Assembly: GCA_019671135.1 (NCBI GenBank) | Contig: JAHRHY010000010.1 | Coordinates: forward strand, 2,046,001-2,110,000 | Reading direction: 5' to 3' | DNA: 64,000 nucleotides | Source: Linnemannia hyalina | Lineage: Eukaryota > Mortierellomycota > Mortierellomycetes > Mortierellales > Mortierellaceae | In this document: piece by piece, positions 48,371-59,106 of the stretch | Layout of the letters: each line of letters starts with the position of its first letter | How positions within the stretch are numbered: the first letter of the stretch is position 1 | Notes under the pieces: generated by a model | What the model saw: only the letters and a program-made list of their open reading frames with translations | Database searches by the model: none | What the model was told of the DNA's origin: nothing | Program-made: the position numbers and the translations under genes

Positions 48371-48624
48371 CAGTGGCTGGGAGAGGTTGTGAGAGGGGGA
48401 CAAAATCTTTCTTTTTGGAGGGGGACCTCATTGCTGAGAGGGATTTTCCCGGTCACACAAACTTTTGTTCCGCTTTACAGAGCAATCCTTTCCCCCTCTG
48501 ACATGCGGTCCTGTCCCCCTCTGAGATGCGGTCCTGTACCTCTCTCAAAGAGGTCCAAACCCTCTCCCAAGAGTGGGACATCCCACTCGAGATGTGGGCC
48601 ATTCTCCCTTTCACAGAGAAATAA
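48371..48624 (+). repeat. hAT left terminal inverted repeat
   Basis: 254 bases, inverted and almost identical to 52,996-53,248. It contains two head-to-tail 23-base units (48,491-48,513 and 48,514-48,536), both of the form TCCCCCTCTGA-ATGCGGTCCTG, which are candidate transposase-binding motifs. Confidence 0.9.
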
Positions 48625-48645
48625 AGCCCGAATTACCTTTTTCCT

Positions 48646-48680
<35 letters not shown>

Positions 48681-48811
48681 ATCCCTCTCCCATCCCCTTC
48701 CCTTTCTCCCTTTCCAACATCATCCTTTCCCATTGCGTGCTTATTTTGCTCCCATCCACTGTTTTTCTTTCGTCTTCTTTTCAAAGTCCTTGTTCCCTCT
48801 TCCTCCCGGCA

Positions 48812-51800
48812 ATGGCAATTTTCGATAACAGGTTGGACGATGCCTACAACGATGCCTATGACGAGCCAAACGACAGTGGATCAGACTTCGAGCCTGAAAA
48901 AATGGTGCACTACAACAGCCGCGGATTCGATGGTCATGGAGACATGGAATCACCTTTTCTGGTCGGCGACGATGAACTTGGGCCCAGTACTCCCGTAGGT
49001 GTCCCCTTTGTCGATTGCATGTCATTTAAGTTTTGTATCGTAACACTTCATGCTAATGTATATGTCTATCCTGGTAATTTTTATTTGCAGTCTGAAAGAT
49101 CGAATGGAAAGCGATCGACAGCAACGCGGCCTTCGTTTGACGCAACAGAGTCGACTACCACCAGGGCAGAATTTGTCCGTCCAACAGTGCCAGAGTACAA
49201 TCCCAACCGGCTCCCTGGTACCCCCACTCGCACTCCTATCCAAGCTTCGGTTTCAGCGAGGACACCCCCAGCTATAATAAGCCATCTTCGCCGGAATATT
49301 GATAACCTAATCGAGGGTTCCCCTAGCAAGCTCAGTCGATCGAAGTCGCAAACCGATCTCGCGGACTATGCTTTTGCCACCTCTTCTGCTGCTCTTTCTA
49401 CCAACCAGTCCACCTATGGTCCCGCCTCTGCTTACCAGCCCGCGTATGGTCCTGCTCCGTCTGCCAACCACTCCTCCTATATGCCTGTTCATTCTGCCCA
49501 CCACACCTCCTATGGTTCCGCCTCTTCTGCTTACCAGCACGCCTATGTGCAGTCCTCGCCCGCCCGGTCAGTCTACCAGCCCTCCTCAGAGCGCGCCTTT
49601 TCAGCCTCCTCCTCCTCTTCCTACAGTCCTATAGTCGACGCGCCTTACCAGACGACCCCCGGACAAAACATGCACCACATATCTTCAGTCGATTCTTATG
49701 GATATCCACTTCCAAGCCATTCAGCCCGAGATCACATTTCGGCCACCACCCACGCGTCTCGCATAGTCCTAACGCCGTCCGTTTCGCACATCCCGCCGCA
49801 CCTTTTCATCACGGACTCCAACATTCAACTCCATTACGCCCACCAACGGCTTCCGCCACCTTGTCAGATATGGTCAGCCATAGCTCAGTCTCTGTTCCGT
49901 CGGCGCAGGACTGTGCGCTGTCTGCCTCAGACTTATCTAGCCCCGCTTTAGTAGTGAACGGGATGAACGACAAGATCAACGACTACTTGGCGACGAGCTC
50001 GTCAACGGGACCGGACTTGACCATCGACCAGATCGAAAATTGCCTGAAAATAATGCAGCGCCACGAGACCAAGGACGAGATCAAGGCCAGCCAGAAGTTT
50101 CGTCGGCTATATATTACCACTCCCTTAGGCAGGCTTCCTTCCGCTGCGGTGTGTAAAAGTCTGGCCCCGACCGCGCTCCAAGCTTTGAGGTTGGTTCCCA
50201 TCCGAAAAATCCTTTTTGACCCATCTGGATCTACCGACAGCGACTCCGAGAGGATTCCCACCAACGCCGACATCGAATGTACCGACCCCAATCCATTGAG
50301 CATCGAAGACACAAGACCCATCGACAACGACGCTGAAAAAACCCTTCGCTCGAACTCTTCAGCATTATTCTGCTTTGAGAAGGGACCGGACAAATATTAT
50401 TGCAAAATCTTGAAAGAGGTCGATGGCGCAACCACAGTTTGCAACAACGGGCAAAGTACTGCCAGTGGGCGTCGAAAGCATCTGATGCGCAAACATCCTG
50501 CCATCTTAGCCGACATTGAATATTTCCAGGAACGACAACGGCGGGCTTCGCTTATTCTCGAGAATCTGAAACAGGACGCCTTACCACCGACACCATCAAA
50601 GTCAAAGAAGTCCAAAACTGCACACATCCTTAACACCAACACCGGCACTGCGTTTGCATGGAGCGATGCACAACAGCAGAGCGCCGAACACCAATTGATG
50701 AGACTCATCGCGATGGACGGCTTGCCTTTCCATATCACGACATCGGCAAACTTGAAGGAGTTCTGCAGAATTCTGAATCCGCAGTTCCGACTACCCGCCC
50801 ACGACACTCTACAGAACCGCCTTCGCCTCAAGGTCCTCGAAAAAAAACGCCAAACCGTTAATTACCTGCTCGCTAATATCGACGGGGGGTCCATCACGAC
50901 GGACGCCTGGACATGTTCGACCAATAAGAAAAAGTACCTCGGCGTTACTTTCCACTACATGACGCGAGAATACAGGATGTCGTCCGTGGTTATCGGCATG
51001 GAGCACCTCATGGAAGCCAGGATAAGCGCCCCAGTTCTCACAAGTGTCATTAGTGAGTACTCTTTATATTCATTAACGAATATGCGCCTTTAAAGCTCAA
51101 ACTTTTACTAACAGCTGCCGTTGATATATTAACATGTTAGACCGAGTCGTGGATGAGTGGTCTCTTACGAGCAAGGTTGTGGGAATGACCAGTGACCAGG
51201 GAGCGAACATCAAGAAGAGTCTCCAAGAATGCGAGGAGAATACTGGGGCGTATTGGGTCGCCTGCACCGCTCACAAGATGCAGCTCTGCATTAACAAGGC
51301 TTGGGGTGAGACAAAACCTTTGGTGGGCGTTACCAACAAGTGTGTCGCCATTGTCTCGTTCTTCAACAACAATTCGGTTGCCAGGAAAGTACTCAACGGC
51401 AAATGGGGCACATACCTCATCGCCGCCCGCGGGGTCGATGGCGTTCCTTTGCTCGCTCAAGCACCCACCCTAGACGCCGTGTCGTCCACTCCTGCCGATG
51501 GTGCTCCTGCACTCGCCCAGCTGCCTCCCGCTAATGTTGGGCCGTGTGCCAATCTTCCTCAGGCCCCTCCAACTGACGGCGCTCCTGCTCAGGCCCAGCC
51601 GCCTTCTGATGATGTCGAGCCGATCGCCAATCCTCAACCTTCTGTGCCCTCCTTCCGGTCTCTCAGATACAAGCAGGAAGAGGTTACGTTCGTCTCGGCC
51701 AATGTAACCCGTTGTAACTCAAAGCTGGCGATGATATCGAGGTTCCTGGACATCAGCCCCGTGTTAAGAACGACTTTCGAGGCGCTGTTCCAACTGGATA

Positions 51801-52834
51801 AAATCTCTGCGGAGGAGCGGGCCAAGTTCAAGGCAATCAAGGAGTTGCTACCTACGGACGACGAACTGGAATTGATGAAAGAGATTGACCAACTCTTGAC
51901 CCCTGCGGCGGACTTCACACACTGGATCGGAGGCTCAGGATACTCGACCATCTCGCAGGCTTGCATCAAAGCTCATGGCGTCCTTTCAAACCCGGCACAG
52001 TTCAAGACAGGGACGGCGATTTTGCTGTACGAGAAGCTCAAAACCCACATTGAGTATACTTGGCCTCTGGATGATATTCCCGACGGTATGCTGCTTGCCA
52101 TGTACCTCAATCCTGCTTGTGCTACGTCAACAATCTGGGATCTTGACAACCCCCGTCAAGTTGCCGAACGAGACGCCCAGATAGCTGCAGAAGAAGCTGC
52201 TGCCTCCCTCGCCGACCCCGCATTAGGCCTTGCCCAAGATTCCCGTCCAGATATTGCTCGATTACCCTTCAAGCTATCACTGGAGTACCGTCTGCGCATT
52301 CCAGTGGAGGGTGCATTCACCCTTCCAGTCGATTTTCCTCTCCAACTTCCACAAACGGATGCCAAGACTCCGCCGACGAACAGACTGAGGGCAGAAACTC
52401 TTGCCTACAGGGAGCTTATTCGATATTTTGCCAACAAGGAAATAGAAGGAAGGAACAACCATGGAACCAGCAAGCGTAGAGGCCAAGCCGACGATTTTGC
52501 TGTCATTCAGGACTGGGCTGTGAGCGCTCTATGTGGCCTGATCTCGTACAGACCGATCCTCAATCCCACAAACGCCGACTCTAACAAGAAATATTTCAAG
52601 GACCCGCTAGCGTTTTGGCAAACCAAGGAAGGGCTGCACAACTTTATCGGACTATGTGCCATGGCCCGAATGTTCCTGAGCATCCAAGCGACTTCCTCAG
52701 AATCGGAACGACTCTTCAGCAAAGCGGGAGTAGTATATTCAGCACGTCGATCGCGGCTTTCAGATGACAGCTTTCGCAACATCATTTTTTTCCATTATTT
52801 GGAGAAAACCATTTGTCAAAGCTTCTCAGTCTAA
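48812..52834 (+). CDS. hAT transposase (one probable frameshift)
   Basis: Exons are 48812-48994, 49091-51052 and 51141-52834, with GT-AG junctions that keep frame. The first half has a Tyr/Ser/Ala-rich stretch of imperfect repeats (SAYQPAYGPA and relatives), then a frame change at about 49,800-49,900, either a frameshift or an unrecognised intron. The rest shows a BED-type finger (YYCKIL, CNN, RRKHLMRKH), the catalytic acidic residues in GSITTDAWT, VGMTSDQGAN and SSESERLFSKAG, and the CTAHKMQLCINKAW segment typical of hAT. The end carries the dimerisation region (SRLSDDSFRNIIFF). The first intron is 96 nt without stops, so it could be retained. It cuts and pastes its own element using the inverted repeats. 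Apart from the frame change it looks young. Confidence 0.8.
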
Positions 52835-52995
52835 ATAAAAAGTTTATTATGAACACTTTAACAGGTGCGGAAAGAGAAGGGGACGGGGGAGGGGGTAGAA
52901 AGAATGAAAGAAAGGAAGGAAGACAGAAAGAAAGAAAGTGATGAGTAGTTGAAGAAAGGGAGCAAAGGAAGCTTTTTAAAATTGAGGTACAGACG

Positions 52996-53248
52996 TTATT
53001 TCTTTGTAAAGGGAGAATGGCCCACATCTCGAGTGGGATGTCCCACTCTTGGGAGAGGGTTTGGACCTCTTTGAGAGAGGTACAGGACCGCATCTCAGAG
53101 GGGGACAGGACCGCATGTCAGAGGGGGAAAGGATTGCTCTGTAAAGCGGAACAAAAGTTTGTGTGACCGGGAAAATCCCTCTCAGCAATGAGGTCCCCCT
53201 CCAAAAAGAAAGATTTTGTCCCCCTCTCACAACCTCTCCCAGCCACTG
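52996..53248 (-). repeat. hAT right terminal inverted repeat
   Basis: Reverse complement of 48,371-48,624 with few differences. It ends CCAGCCACTG at 53,248. Confidence 0.9.
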
Positions 53249-53252
53249 GCCG

Positions 53253-53857
53253 AGTTGTATAGAAGAAGCCTGCTCGAGGTCAGAGAGAACAGCACCTTTC
53301 TTTCTTGATATCGAGCAGGTATGTGCAATGCTGTTCTTGTTCTTAGCAGTATTGATGGGAGCGCTTGACATAGCGTAGCCCTAACATTAAAAGCACCTTT
53401 CTTTCTTGATATCGAGAAGCGTTGAAAGTGTCAGAGTTTACAGTCGTTTCCCCTTTATATATCTTCCGAGTTACACACACACACACACACATATCTACAT
53501 ACACCTACCACACCTACGCACACCTATACACACATACACACACAAATACGTCCTTTTTTTCCTTTTCCATGAGTGACCAAGACACTGGAGACACCGGGTC
53601 GTCCGCACCTTTGCGAGAAGAGACAGTCCACCCTTCGCCTCCTCTCGATGGTATCTGCCATGACACTTCGACCCAGGCGTCTCAGCCCCCTCAGACAACC
53701 ACATATTAAATGTCACGTGGCTGCTTCTTACATGAGAAGGAAGAAATGAGTTGTTCTCCATTATTTGACTTCCTAAAAGTAACCCTGCAATCAAAGCAGT
53801 GATGAAGGTAAATTATACTGTAACAGCAAAGGCAAGTGGAGCTGATTGACTATGATG
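53253..53857 (+). repeat. Repeat R1, second copy, middle fragment
   Basis: It matches 36,096-36,693, including the CA-rich microsatellite. It is bounded by the hAT element on the left and the DIRS element on the right. It carries small differences from the first copy, such as GCCCCCTC near 53,690. Confidence 0.9.
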
Positions 53858-53894
53858 TATCTAGCGGAGCCGAAGATATGAAGGCTCAAGCCTA

Positions 53895-54031
53895 TTATCC
53901 GAGGGCCAGGACCATATATGTGTTATCTTCTTTTATTGTATAAAATGCGAAAATCCAGAAAACTAAACGAAAGTGAAAAGAGAAAAAATGAAATAAGTTC
54001 TGCTCAGGCACCATATCTGTCCCTTATCTTC
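53895..54031 (+). repeat. DIRS left inverted terminal repeat
   Basis: From TTATCCGAGGGCCAGGACC to CCCTTATCTTC. It is inverted against 58,426-58,562 with only a few mismatches or single-base indels. Confidence 0.92.
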
Positions 54032-54151
54032 GTGGTGTGAGCCAGGTGCCAGGAGACAAAAAAGGGTGGGAAAACAAAAAATCCAAGGGCGGGACATATA
54101 TGGTCCTGACCATATATGTGGATCCAGAGCAGAAGGTATGAGAGAAACCAA

Positions 54152-54718
54152 CTACGTCAAATTGGTCGCGGTTGCTCGCGTCAGGCGGTAGTAATTGTTG
54201 ACAATCACGTCGTTGACATGGGCGCCCTTCTTGATGGCCCCTGTAGGGCCGATCGCGCGGGCTTTGGGTCGAGTCTTGTTCGGCGGGAGGCCGAGTAGGT
54301 CGGCGATCGCGGCGATGTGGCTGCTGATCGTTTGACTGGTGACAGTTGTCTTGGGGAAGCGGACGTCGCAAATGAGAGGTCGATGGGGGACCAATTCGTC
54401 CTTGTGATGTGGGACCATTATCTTGTGGTCCTCGATGGTGGCGTACTTGATGGTCGGCTGGTAGTCGCATCCTTCGTCCTCAGGGCGGCGCCGCTTATGC
54501 GCCATGCTGTTAAAGACTAGTGAGGATTCTTGGCCAGAATGTCGAGGGCGTTTCCTGGAGCTGGAAGCACGTGGTGTCGCGGTATCGCAAGGGGGGCTGC
54601 GACTGACATCATCTTGACCGTTGGGTACCATACTGCTGAGGGCCAGTGGGGTGTTACGATCGTTGCTGAGATCTGCTCCTGGTGTGGTGATGTTAACGGG
54701 AATCGTTCTCTCACTCAT
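54152..54718 (-). pseudogene. DIRS tyrosine recombinase, truncated
   Basis: A 188-codon frame with ATG at 54718. The first half is Ser/Pro/Arg-rich. The second half resembles the C-terminal part of a DIRS tyrosine recombinase: MVPHHKDELVPHRPLIC, TVTSQTISSHIAAI, PKARAIGPTGAIKKGAHVND, then NYYRLTR near the end. The expected HGNWS-like stretch before the catalytic tyrosine is missing, and the usual His of the H-x-x-R box appears as a different residue, so the protein is likely inactive. The assignment rests on motif order only. Confidence 0.5.
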
Positions 54719-55717
54719 GATTTTGTTCGAATTAAGAACATGCGGGTTAAGGGGTACTTAGCTAGTAATAAAAACGAATGATGGAGCAATTTGGCTCCTC
54801 CTGCTTTTTCAGATTTAATTTACCGATTTTTGACTTTTGTTCTTCACATTGAACTGGAAGTCCACGGCATTACTCAGGTATACCATCGCCTTCCAGACGT
54901 GGATGCGCCTACGCGCATCTCCGTCAACAACAAGTCAGGATTCCGTTCAGATCCTTTTCCTTTCGCCACGTTCTGCACCGCCAAGAGATGCATACCAACC
55001 ATCCAGAGCACACCCTGTCCACGAGTTCGCAAGACCTCCGCTGTTGCAGCCCAACACCCGACCACAAGCCGACATATCGTCTAACGGTGTAACAGTTCAG
55101 AACGGATCGATTTGCGGATCAAATTCCTATCGGCAGCAACAATATACGGGGTCTACTTCACTGTCAGCACTCCTCTTCTCGCCATCACCACGATCAGCCC
55201 TACAATATGCGGACTCCTTGGAACTCTCCCAGTTGTTCCTCAGAGAACTCAGTCCTTTATGCTCTCGGTGCCATTTGGCTAATATAGATCCCCACTTTTA
55301 TTACCCTTTGGTCCCCTTTTCGTATCATTATCTGTAGAATTCAGAACATCCGCTCACTTTGCACTACCTTCGCGCTTCTCCCTCGCTCTATTTGGAATCA
55401 CGAGATCTTTCTGGTTCTATTTTGGTAAGCGCCCTGAACCCTTATTTCAGTGCGCAAGTGCCTTGTTTCATTGTTAATAGTAATAGTTCTTCTTATTCAT
55501 TAATGGATCTTCCACCTTTTATTCTGTAGACTTACTCGTTCACCCGTCGTTTCCTTACCTTACTTCTCGGGCCTTTTCCTTGCGTACCTTTCTGGATTCC
55601 AAGTCCACCTGATCCACACCAGGTATGGACTTAGATCCATCTTTTCAACGGTTATGCGCTTGTAGTTTGCAGTATCATAGTGGTTAGTTCTTGTTAGATA
55701 ACAGATAGTATTCTTCG
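54719..55717. other. DIRS internal region without a clear gene
   Basis: One kilobase between the recombinase-like and RNase H-like regions. Frames on both strands are short (the longest, on the + strand at 54,837-55,337, has no recognisable domain). It should hold the missing recombinase N-terminal part and the internal complementary region typical of DIRS, but I could not identify either. Confidence 0.35.
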
Positions 55718-57460
55718 TTATAGACCCACATCACGACGCTGGCGAATCTTCTCCAGGACGAGAGGGAGGAGATTCCAAGGTGGGCAAAGGTAAACGTTGC
55801 CTAGGGGCTGCCATCGGTGTCGGAGAGCACCGTGACCTATTGCGCCTGATGATGGTTTCCAGGTCATGTACTGTTGTAGATGGTGGTTTTCGGGAGATGC
55901 GAAGAGATAGACGGTATGGGGACCCCATTTTTGGTCCATGTGGTCGAAAAAGGATGGACTGATTGACCACTCGAGTTGGCCCGTCAGTTGACGGGAGGGG
56001 GCATCTGCTGGGTTGAAAGCAGATGGGACGTACGTTGTTCGAATCCTGGTTCCGGTCTTGAGGCACCAGTTCCATATTGATGTCGCCAGCTTCATCAGCT
56101 CCGGCGACCTCGTTCCGCCAAAGTGGTTGATGGAGGCGATTGTCGTGATGTTGTTCGATATGATGTTGACTGTGCGACCCTTGACCTGTGGTCTCTGAAG
56201 GGCGTAGAAGACCGTCAACAATTCCTTGTAGTTGATGTGTCAGGGGTAGTGAGTTGCCGGCCAGGTGCCACTGTATGATCGGTTGTTGATTACTACTCCC
56301 CACCCGGACGTGGAAGCGTCCGTGTAGATGTCGATCTGAGGATTGGCCGCTATCCATGAGAGACCGTTCCATTGTTGAAGGTGTGTGCGCCACCAAAGCA
56401 GTTCCTCGGTCGCTGTCGTCGGCAGAGTAATGAAGCCCTCCCATGGTATTCCCGATTTCAGTGCATTGATCTTGACCGCTTGTAGGTGCTGCACCTTGAG
56501 TCGAGCCGGAAAAACTGCTGCTGTCATGGCGATCGCCTTGCCGATGAATGGTGATAGCTGTCGTGCTGTGCATGCCGTCTTGTTGGTTAACTTGGATGCC
56601 TCGCGTCTCATGTCCCGGATCTTGGTTTCTGGGATCTGTAATGTCATCGCCGTTGTGTTGATCTCGTAGCCCAGATGTTGTAGTGTCTGGGATGGCGTCA
56701 GGCTCGACTTGGACTCCTTTGTCAGAAAACCGAGGCTGGCTAGCTTGTCCGTCACCATCTTGGTGTGTATCTGTGATAGCTCCTTGGTTGCTGCTGCAAT
56801 AATCAAATCGTCCAAGTAGGCCGATATCCTGATCCCGCGTGATCGCGCCCACCGTAGTAGCGGCTTCAGAATCTTGGTAAAGATGAGCGGAGCCAGAGAT
56901 AGACCGAACGGGAGCACTTTGAACTGGTACAGTTTGCCTCGCCATTGAAATTGTAGGTAACGCCGGGAAGAAGGGTGAATGGGCACGTGTAGAAATGCAT
57001 CTCTTAAATCGATATTTGTAAGAAAATCGTTCCTTTTTATTAGGTGAACTACCTGAGAGATAGTCTCCATTTTGAAAGGTCGGATCGGCAGATACTGATT
57101 CAAGCGACGCAGGTTCAACACCGGGCGTAGTTCTTCTGTCTTCTTCGGAATCACGAACAACTGGCTTGAAAAACCGGGTCCAGTGCTGGGCTCGATCGCA
57201 TTCTTGCTCAGCAAATCGGACACTTCTTTGTCGATGCTCGCCATTGCTTCCTCCGACATTGGGTGTGGCGGGGGATGCGAGGTCGATGTTGGTGGTGGCG
57301 ACTCGAAGGGGATCCTGTAGCCGTCCTTGATAATGTCGAGGATGGGGGACTCTTGGGTAATGCTCTTCCAGGCTCCTAAGAATCCTTTGAGCCGCCCTCC
57401 GACCTTGGGGATCTGTCGTTCCTGCGGGAGGTGCTTCGTCCGCGCTGTTGGCTGTTCCAC
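55718..57460 (-). pseudogene. DIRS reverse transcriptase and RNase H, one stop codon
   Basis: A reverse transcriptase reads VSDLLSKNAIEPS, FVIPKKTEELRPVLNLR, NDFLTNIDLRDAFLHVP, LPFGLSLAP and the catalytic YLDDLII. It continues into RNase H with DIYTDASTSGWGVV. A TGA at 56,240-56,242 then interrupts the same frame just before HINYKELLTVFYAL. The next RNase H acidic motif reads SNNITT where DIRS elements have SDNTTT, so the catalytic Asp is replaced by Asn. The tail (GPHTVYLFAS, GNVYLCPPWNLL, VLEKIRQRR) is characteristic of DIRS. Apart from the single stop and the changed residue the frame is intact over 1.7 kb. It would copy the element RNA into DNA. It overlaps the end of gag in another frame. 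Confidence 0.9.
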
Positions 57461-58365
57461 CTTTGGTTTCCGGGGTCCCTCTGAAAAGAAGAGGAGGAAC
57501 GGTTGCTGTTATTGAAATCCCGACCTGAGCGGCGGTCCTGGTTGTTGTTACAATTTTTGTCAGAATTATCGCGGCCATTGCCGTGACTATTGTTGTTGTT
57601 GTCATTATTGTTGTCGCCTTTGTCTCGGCGATTGTCGGTTCCTGGCTTGCTCTTAAAGTATGACTGTAGGGTGCGGATAGACTTGGTGTGGTCGTAGAAG
57701 GACTGTGGGTCGAACATGTTGAGAGCGTCGTCCTCGAAGTGTGCTCCTGCGGCTTCGCGAACGTTAGCCATGCGGGTCTCGTGCATCTTAACAGCCATTC
57801 CGCCCAGGTGTTGGCGCATAAGGACTGCAAAACTGACGGAAAGGTCCAGAATCTGGTCTGGCTTGAGATGTTCAGGGTCGATCTCCTGAAGCTGTCGGAA
57901 TTGGTGATAGAAGTAATCCACGGGGCGTGTGAGCTCGGCGCATCGCTCCTGAAACTCGCGGGTCTGTGAATCATGCTTCCTATTGAAGTTGAGGTTGTTG
58001 GAGACGACGTATGGGACCTTGGGTGCTTTATATTGGTCCATGTGAACGTTCTTGGGAAAGCCTCGAATGACTTCCTTGAGTTCGGTGTCGCTCTTTGTTG
58101 GTTTGGTGAAAAACTCGATAGGCGTTGCTGGTTTGATGCTGGGGCATCCAATGACATCCACGTCTGAGGGGCGATAGTGTTGAAGTGGAGCTTGAGTTGT
58201 GATCGCGGGGTCGGAGCCCTGGCGAAGGCGATCTGCCATAAAGCGTTCCATGCGGTCCAGCCTTTGGCTGAGGAAGAGGATATCTGCATCCTTGGGATCG
58301 AGTGGGTAGTCGAGTGGGGGTGAGGAAGAGGAAGAGGAGGACGATGAGGGAGAGGGTTATTCCAT
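57376..58365 (-). pseudogene. DIRS gag-like protein
   Basis: The long frame from the ATG at 58251 encodes 291 aa. An ATG at 58365 is in the same frame and is followed, at codon 3, by TAA (58,359-58,357), after which the frame is open. This suggests a longer original gag with one nonsense change. Visible segments are [29 protein letters not shown], a helical core (LTRPVDYFYHQFRQLQEID and LSVSFAVLMRQHLGGM) and an Asn/Asp/Arg/Gly-rich RNA-binding-like tail (RDKGDNNNDNN, SFQRDPGNQRW). Gag packages element RNA. Confidence 0.75.
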
Positions 58366-58425
58366 GGGGACCTGTTGAGAAGGGTGAACTCTGATGATGC
58401 GGGCAATGTCCCTGGCGAAACAAAA

Positions 58426-58562
58426 GAAGATAAGGGACAGATATGGTGCCTGAGCAGAACTTATTTCATTTTTTCTCTTTTCACTTTCGTTTAGTTTTCT
58501 GGATTTCGCATTTTATACAATAAAAGAAGATAACAAATATATGGTCCTGGCCCGACGGATAA
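58426..58562 (-). repeat. DIRS right inverted terminal repeat
   Basis: Reverse complement of 53,895-54,031. It ends GGTCCTGGCCCGACGGATAA, next to resumed R1 sequence CAACTGATTG. Confidence 0.92.
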
Positions 58563-59106
58563 CAACTGATTGTTCCTGGGTATACCCTTCTTTATCAACG
58601 CGTCTCTCAACTCGCGCGTTCCTCAGTGCCTTTGTACGGACGGATTCAAAAAGGATGCAAAAAGGATGGAATCCTACGTAGTGGCGAGTGACGTCTACTT
58701 CCGACATAACCGTGCCATACGGCTCGGCACATGGCTCGCTTTTACGTTGATCTCTCATTGCAGAGAGTCTTCAGTAGGCGATAGGGTCAAGGAAGGCTAG
58801 GGTATAAACTGGTTAGGCGGGTTGATGAAATTGAAGGAGATGCGAAGAAACGTGCAGGCGACAACGTTGGATGTATAATAGCGTATTAGCCTAAATTCAA
58901 TTTGAAGATCATGAAGCTCCTGCCGACTTTGAGAACTCCTAAACACACATCGCCGTGGGGTGCTCTTCCGGCAATTTGAGATCGACACTGCCGCCCCCGT
59001 ATATTGTTTGATTTCATTAAGCAGACGTTTGCATACACAAAGATTAAACTGCATGGCCATATGAATGAAATGAATAAGCAATTCTACACAAAAAAAAATA
59101 AGAATG
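58563..59106 (+). repeat. Repeat R1, second copy, right fragment
   Basis: It resumes exactly where the middle fragment stops relative to the intact copy (36,694 onward) and ends at the same A-rich TAAGAATG border. It contains about 150 extra bases (58,850-59,003) not in the first copy, between GGAGATG and TATTGTTTG, so that copy has a deletion or this one an insertion. Confidence 0.85.

Larger units (their letters stand above)
48360..53252 (+). mobile_element. hAT DNA transposon, 4.9 kb
   Basis: The element is flanked by 8-base direct repeats AGTTGTAT (48,352-48,359 and 53,253-53,260) and lies inside repeat R1. It has terminal inverted repeats of about 254 bases beginning CAGTGGCTGGGAGAGG, fitting the hAT CAnnG start. 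Eleven bases on the left (TTAATTAAATT) and four on the right (GCCG) separate these repeats from the target duplication. It encodes a hAT transposase on the + strand. A (TTTC)n run lies at 48,646-48,680. Confidence 0.92.
53858..58562 (-). mobile_element. DIRS-type tyrosine-recombinase retrotransposon, 4.7 kb
   Basis: The limits are exact because repeat R1 gives the empty site: ...ACTATGATG|CAACTGATTG... at 36,685-36,703 is split here at 53,857/58,563 without target duplication, as expected for DIRS elements. Inverted terminal repeats of 137 bases (53,895-54,031 and 58,426-58,562) frame gag, RT-RNase H and tyrosine-recombinase regions in that order on the minus strand. An extra 37 bases (53,858-53,894) precede the left repeat. 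No LTRs or integrase were found. Stops in gag and RNase H mean this copy is probably inactive. Confidence 0.92.

Noticed and set aside
56025..56060. tRNA-like GTTCGAATCC box
   Set aside because: It lies within the DIRS RNase H coding region. No acceptor stem or A box can be fitted around it.
55731..58406. 891-codon minus-strand frame spanning the DIRS
   Set aside because: It overlaps gag, RT and RNase H in another frame and shows none of their motifs. It is a composition effect of the Ser/Thr/Pro-rich alternate frame.
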